DNA of 35,356 bases from contig JAKMGP010000003.1 in assembly GCA_022424905.1 (NCBI GenBank), forward strand, positions 1 to 35,356, read 5' to 3'. Positions 32,605 through 35,356 of this stretch are shown here, in pieces. The notes under the pieces are model-generated. The model was not told the DNA's origin, searched no databases, and saw nothing but the letters and a program-made list of their open reading frames with translations. The translations under genes were made by a program, and so were the position numbers. Origin of the DNA: Akkermansiaceae bacterium. GTDB taxonomy: Bacteria > Verrucomicrobiota > Verrucomicrobiia > Verrucomicrobiales > Akkermansiaceae. Position 1 is the stretch's first letter, and every line of letters starts with the position of its first letter.

Positions 32605-33945
32605 CTAGGGCTTCCACCAAGCATCGAGAACCTTGGTCATCTCCGCTACCTTCTCCGGATTGGCCTCTGCTAGATTATTCTTCTCATGGGGATCTGCCTT
32701 CACATTATAAAGTTCGGGCTTGCCTTCTAGGTTATTGGGATGTGCTGCCGACTTCCCAGCATAAGGTAATCCATAGTTCTCGGAGTCATGTAAAAGTAGC
32801 TTCCAATCGCCTTTCACCACATAGCGCGATTCCATATTTGCGGTTCGATCATTAACATCAAACATATCGTGGTTGCCATCGAATCCAAAAACAACATCGC
32901 GCTTTTTAAGCGCAGCTGTATCCCTAAGATCCACTCCAGTCATTGCCTTGGGAACATCAACTCCCACCATTTTTAAGATGGTCGGTGCAATATCGATCGA
33001 AGAAACCAAAGTTCTCTTGTCCATCTTGGATTCCACCTTCCCCGGCCACTTGATCATGATTGGGGTACGGATACCCATCTCATAGGGAGCCTGCTTTGAA
33101 AGCGGTGCGTAGCGACCAGAATCAACCGACTGAATCCAGCCGTTATCGGTTACGTAGATCACGATGGTATTCTTGGCCAAACCCCGCTTCTCAAATTCCT
33201 TAAAAAGCTCTCCACAAGTCTGATCGAACCACTCAACCATCGCGTAATAGCGCGCCACGAATTTACTCTCCCCCTTCTTGAGATACTTATCGAAAAGCTC
33301 CTTAGGAGGATTGTGGGGAGTATGAGGAAGAAAAGGAGCGTGCCAGATGAAGAAGGGCTTTTTCTCCTTTGCTGCTTCATCGAGGAAACCCTGGATTGGC
33401 TTGATGCCCTCGCGCGAGATTTTCAAACCTGCGTCACCATGACGGCCCCCTTTGGCCGGATCAGCGTGGGTCATAGCATAGGTGAAACCATGGCGTTGCG
33501 GCTTACCCTCCCACCATTTTCCGGTCTGTAGACTGAGATAACCTGCCTTACCAAGAAGCCGAGCCAATCCATCCCGCTTTTCATAATCAGCATAGATCTG
33601 CTCGTGAATTTTTCCCTCTTCTACGTGATTTCGGTTGAATTTGCCTTTGGCCTTTCCCTTTTTTCTTATGTCATTTCCAGTGATTCCATGAGCTGGAGTG
33701 TGCAGTCCGGAAAAGATCGAAGCCAAGGATGGTCGACAAAGCGGCGAGGTCACATAGCCGCGCGTGTAGGTCAGCGATTCCTTGGCAAACTTATCTAGAA
33801 CTGGCGTTTCAATCATTTTGTGCCCCATAAACGAATAGTCCGTCCACGACTGGTCATCTGAAAGAATAAGCAACACATTGGGACGCTCGTCGGAGAACCC
33901 CAAATGGCACATTGCAAAGCATAAGAAAAACGGAAAGCGCTTCAT
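32605..33945 (-). CDS. Secreted sulfatase with non-canonical CxPSL active-site motif
   Basis: 446 residues from ATG 33945, which begins the signal peptide MKRFPFFLCFAMCHLGFS; an in-frame TTG upstream is less likely. Sulfatase fold: LILSDDQSW metal site, TPVLDKFAKES, LQTGKWWEG, PFFIWHAPFLPHTPHNPP, VIYVTDNGW, KQAPYEMGIRTPIMIKWPG. The usual formylglycine signature C-x-P-S-R is here CRPSLASIFSG: Cys70 is present but the Arg at position +4 is Leu (TTG, minus strand at 33726-33724). Related CRPSL-type members exist in PVC bacteria as far as I recall, and whether they are matured to formylglycine is unclear. It lies 46 bases downstream of the phnE-type gene, same strand. Confidence 0.9.
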   Translation of the reverse strand: MKRFPFFLCFAMCHLGFSDERPNVLLILSDDQSWTDYSFMGHKMIETPVLDKFAKESLTYTRGYVTSPLCRPSLASIFSGLHTPAHGITGNDIRKKGKAKGKFNRNHVEEGKIHEQIYADYEKRDGLARLLGKAGYLSLQTGKWWEGKPQRHGFTYAMTHADPAKGGRHGDAGLKISREGIKPIQGFLDEAAKEKKPFFIWHAPFLPHTPHNPPKELFDKYLKKGESKFVARYYAMVEWFDQTCGELFKEFEKRGLAKNTIVIYVTDNGWIQSVDSGRYAPLSKQAPYEMGIRTPIMIKWPGKVESKMDKRTLVSSIDIAPTILKMVGVDVPKAMTGVDLRDTAALKKRDVVFGFDGNHDMFDVNDRTANMESRYVVKGDWKLLLHDSENYGLPYAGKSAAHPNNLEGKPELYNVKADPHEKNNLAEANPEKVAEMTKVLDAWWKP

Positions 33946-33991
33946 CAGGGAACAGGCTATCTCCCTACCCAACCTTGAAAAGCAGATATTC

Positions 33992-35356
33992 TTATCGGTT
34001 GTTTTTACCGCGCAGCTTGTATCTCACAAAGTCCGAAGTGAGATCCCCTAGGAAAACTAGGGCAGCCCCCAAAGCGACCCACAGAACCATCTCATCATAG
34101 AAAAGGGACACCTTGGCATCGGAGATTAAAAAGCCCAGCGAAGCCACCCCCAACATTCCAAGCACCGTGGCCTCACGAATACATGATTCCCATCGATAGA
34201 AGAGAAAGAGAACCATCCGAGTAAAACCTGCCGGAACCAATGCCCCAACATAAGCCGAAGTCCTCGATCCTCCCTGCGCCAAAATCACCGAACTTGCCCG
34301 ACTCGGTGTATTATCAATCACCTCAGCCCCAAGTCGCATCAAAATCCCGCAATTGTGAACCGCCAACGCAAGGATCAAGGCCCAAACCGTCGGTCCAAAA
34401 ATCCGGAGAAGTAAAAAGGCGAGAATAAACTCCGGCATGGCTCTTCCGAGCATCGCGACACCACGTAATATCGACCCAATAACAGCCCGCCAAGCGAGGC
34501 ATCCATCCCAAATCCCACGAGGCCTAGATGAAGCCAGCGTGCGAGCAGAAAATCCTACCGCTATCAAAGCTAGGGCACCTGCAAGTAAAATAGAAGTGGT
34601 TCCAAGATGGAAGGTTTGCCATACGGCTTGGTTCCCTCCTTCCGACATCTTTTCTCCAAACCAAGATCCAAACTCTCTCCAATCACCATCAGCTTCCCGC
34701 ACTGGGTAAGGAACAATTTCACCTGTGAATCGATCTAGGTTTCGCATTCTTTGCTCCCAACTGACACCCGCTCCCCAGCGATCTTCAAGCACCCAACTCA
34801 TCGTTCCGCCAATCAAAATAACCAGTAAGGAACTCCTCAGGAACAAAGAGGTTCCTCTAGATTTCCAGAGGTGCGCAATATCGGACTGACTCACCTCAGG
34901 GGTTTTTGAGGGAATTCCTTTCGTCAGTAAATTTCGCATTTTGCCCCCCCACCATTCAAAGAAAACAACAACAGCAAGCAGGGTATAAAGGTAGGTCCAA
35001 ATTTCCCGATAATGACCATCTTCGTATGCTGTCTTGATCTCGTAGCCCAGCGTCGGGACTCCCACAAAACCCAGCACCGCCGAGGAGCGAATCGCGCACT
35101 CAAGGCGATAGAGAGCATAAGTCACTAGATCGGGCAAAGCCCTTGTCACTACTCCCGCACTAAAGGCAGCCAGCCCACCCCCACCACTCATTCGAATCAC
35201 CCCCGCAGCAGAGCTTTCGCTCTCATCCAATAATTCAGAAAAGATCTTAGCCAAAGTACCCCCATAGGGCAGGGCCATCGCCAATACAGCAGCGAGTGGA
35301 GATGTTCCGACTGCTGACAAAAAGAGTAAAGCCCACATCAGTTCATGAACCGAGCG
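33992..35356 (-). CDS. phnE: Fused double PhnE-type ABC transporter permease (5' end off window)
   Basis: The frame remains open to the right edge (upstream codons read RSVHEL before MWALLFLSAVG), which matches the middle of PhnE, so the N-terminus is missing; at least 454 residues are present. Two PhnE-like permease domains occur in one chain. The first runs from MWALLFLSAVGTSPLAAVLAMAL to GFVGVPTLGYEI and a following helix; the second (about 240-448 of the visible part) has FLLLRIFGPTVWALILALAVHNCGILMRLGAEVIDN, a matching VILAQGG loop and GMLGVASLGFLI. PhnE is the inner-membrane channel of phosphonate/phosphate ABC importers; phnC and phnD would be expected just outside. The substrate is inferred from family only. 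Confidence 0.85.
   Translation of the reverse strand, partial: RSVHELMWALLFLSAVGTSPLAAVLAMALPYGGTLAKIFSELLDESESSAAGVIRMSGGGGLAAFSAGVVTRALPDLVTYALYRLECAIRSSAVLGFVGVPTLGYEIKTAYEDGHYREIWTYLYTLLAVVVFFEWWGGKMRNLLTKGIPSKTPEVSQSDIAHLWKSRGTSLFLRSSLLVILIGGTMSWVLEDRWGAGVSWEQRMRNLDRFTGEIVPYPVREADGDWREFGSWFGEKMSEGGNQAVWQTFHLGTTSILLAGALALIAVGFSARTLASSRPRGIWDGCLAWRAVIGSILRGVAMLGRAMPEFILAFLLLRIFGPTVWALILALAVHNCGILMRLGAEVIDNTPSRASSVILAQGGSRTSAYVGALVPAGFTRMVLFLFYRWESCIREATVLGMLGVASLGFLISDAKVSLFYDEMVLWVALGAALVFLGDLTSDFVRYKLRGKNNR

Overview
The window looks like a chromosomal segment of a heterotrophic member of the Verrucomicrobiota, probably Verrucomicrobiales and perhaps marine. The basis is gene content: Planctomycetes/Verrucomicrobia-type secreted cytochromes (a PVC dehydrogenase with a C-terminal heme, and a PSCyt1-DUF1549-DUF1553 protein paired with a DUF1501 protein), two secreted sulfatases, a very large LamG/lamin-tail/CotH surface protein, a twin-arginine sugar isomerase-like protein and many short signal peptides. 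This placement is inference; there is no rRNA or other taxonomic marker here. I see no tRNA, rRNA, CRISPR array, phage gene or transposase.

Left part (1-8.9 kb). On the minus strand lie a cut lipoprotein with a possible RbsD/FucU-like domain, a PIN-PhoH ATPase, and a tight block of unknown lipoprotein, menC and menE, the middle steps of menaquinone synthesis. On the plus strand lie a Fur-family regulator with an ATGA overlap to a secreted HELAH metalloprotease, then a TIM-barrel isomerase-like protein. This converges on a secreted TPR-sulfatase fusion on the minus strand.

Middle part (9-23.3 kb). A 1734-residue secreted modular CotH protein is followed by a stand-alone cytochrome P450 and a membrane-anchored DUF3857/transglutaminase-like protein whose catalytic Cys is Asn. 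On the minus strand come a translationally coupled pair (Tat-exported isomerase-like protein, then a di-heme cytochrome c peroxidase) and a 993-residue PVC dehydrogenase-HEAT-cytochrome c protein. These look like a periplasmic sugar-oxidation and electron-transfer inventory that could feed a quinone pool, but that link is inferred.

Right part (23.4-35.4 kb). An NsrR-like Rrf2 regulator with three cysteines overlaps truC (tRNA pseudouridine synthase) by GTGA. A secreted fasciclin protein lies convergent to it across a strong hairpin. A gluconate module (gntP, gntK with ATGA overlap) is followed by a PAS-AraC regulator that diverges from the PSCyt1/DUF1553-DUF1501 pair. A second sulfatase with a non-canonical active-site motif and a fused double PhnE-type permease, cut by the window edge, close the region.

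I did not find a clearly new multi-gene system. The best leads are the Cys-to-Asn transglutaminase, the NsrR-like/truC coupling with a nearby inverted repeat, the Fur-metalloprotease coupling, the CRPSL sulfatase and the large CotH protein.
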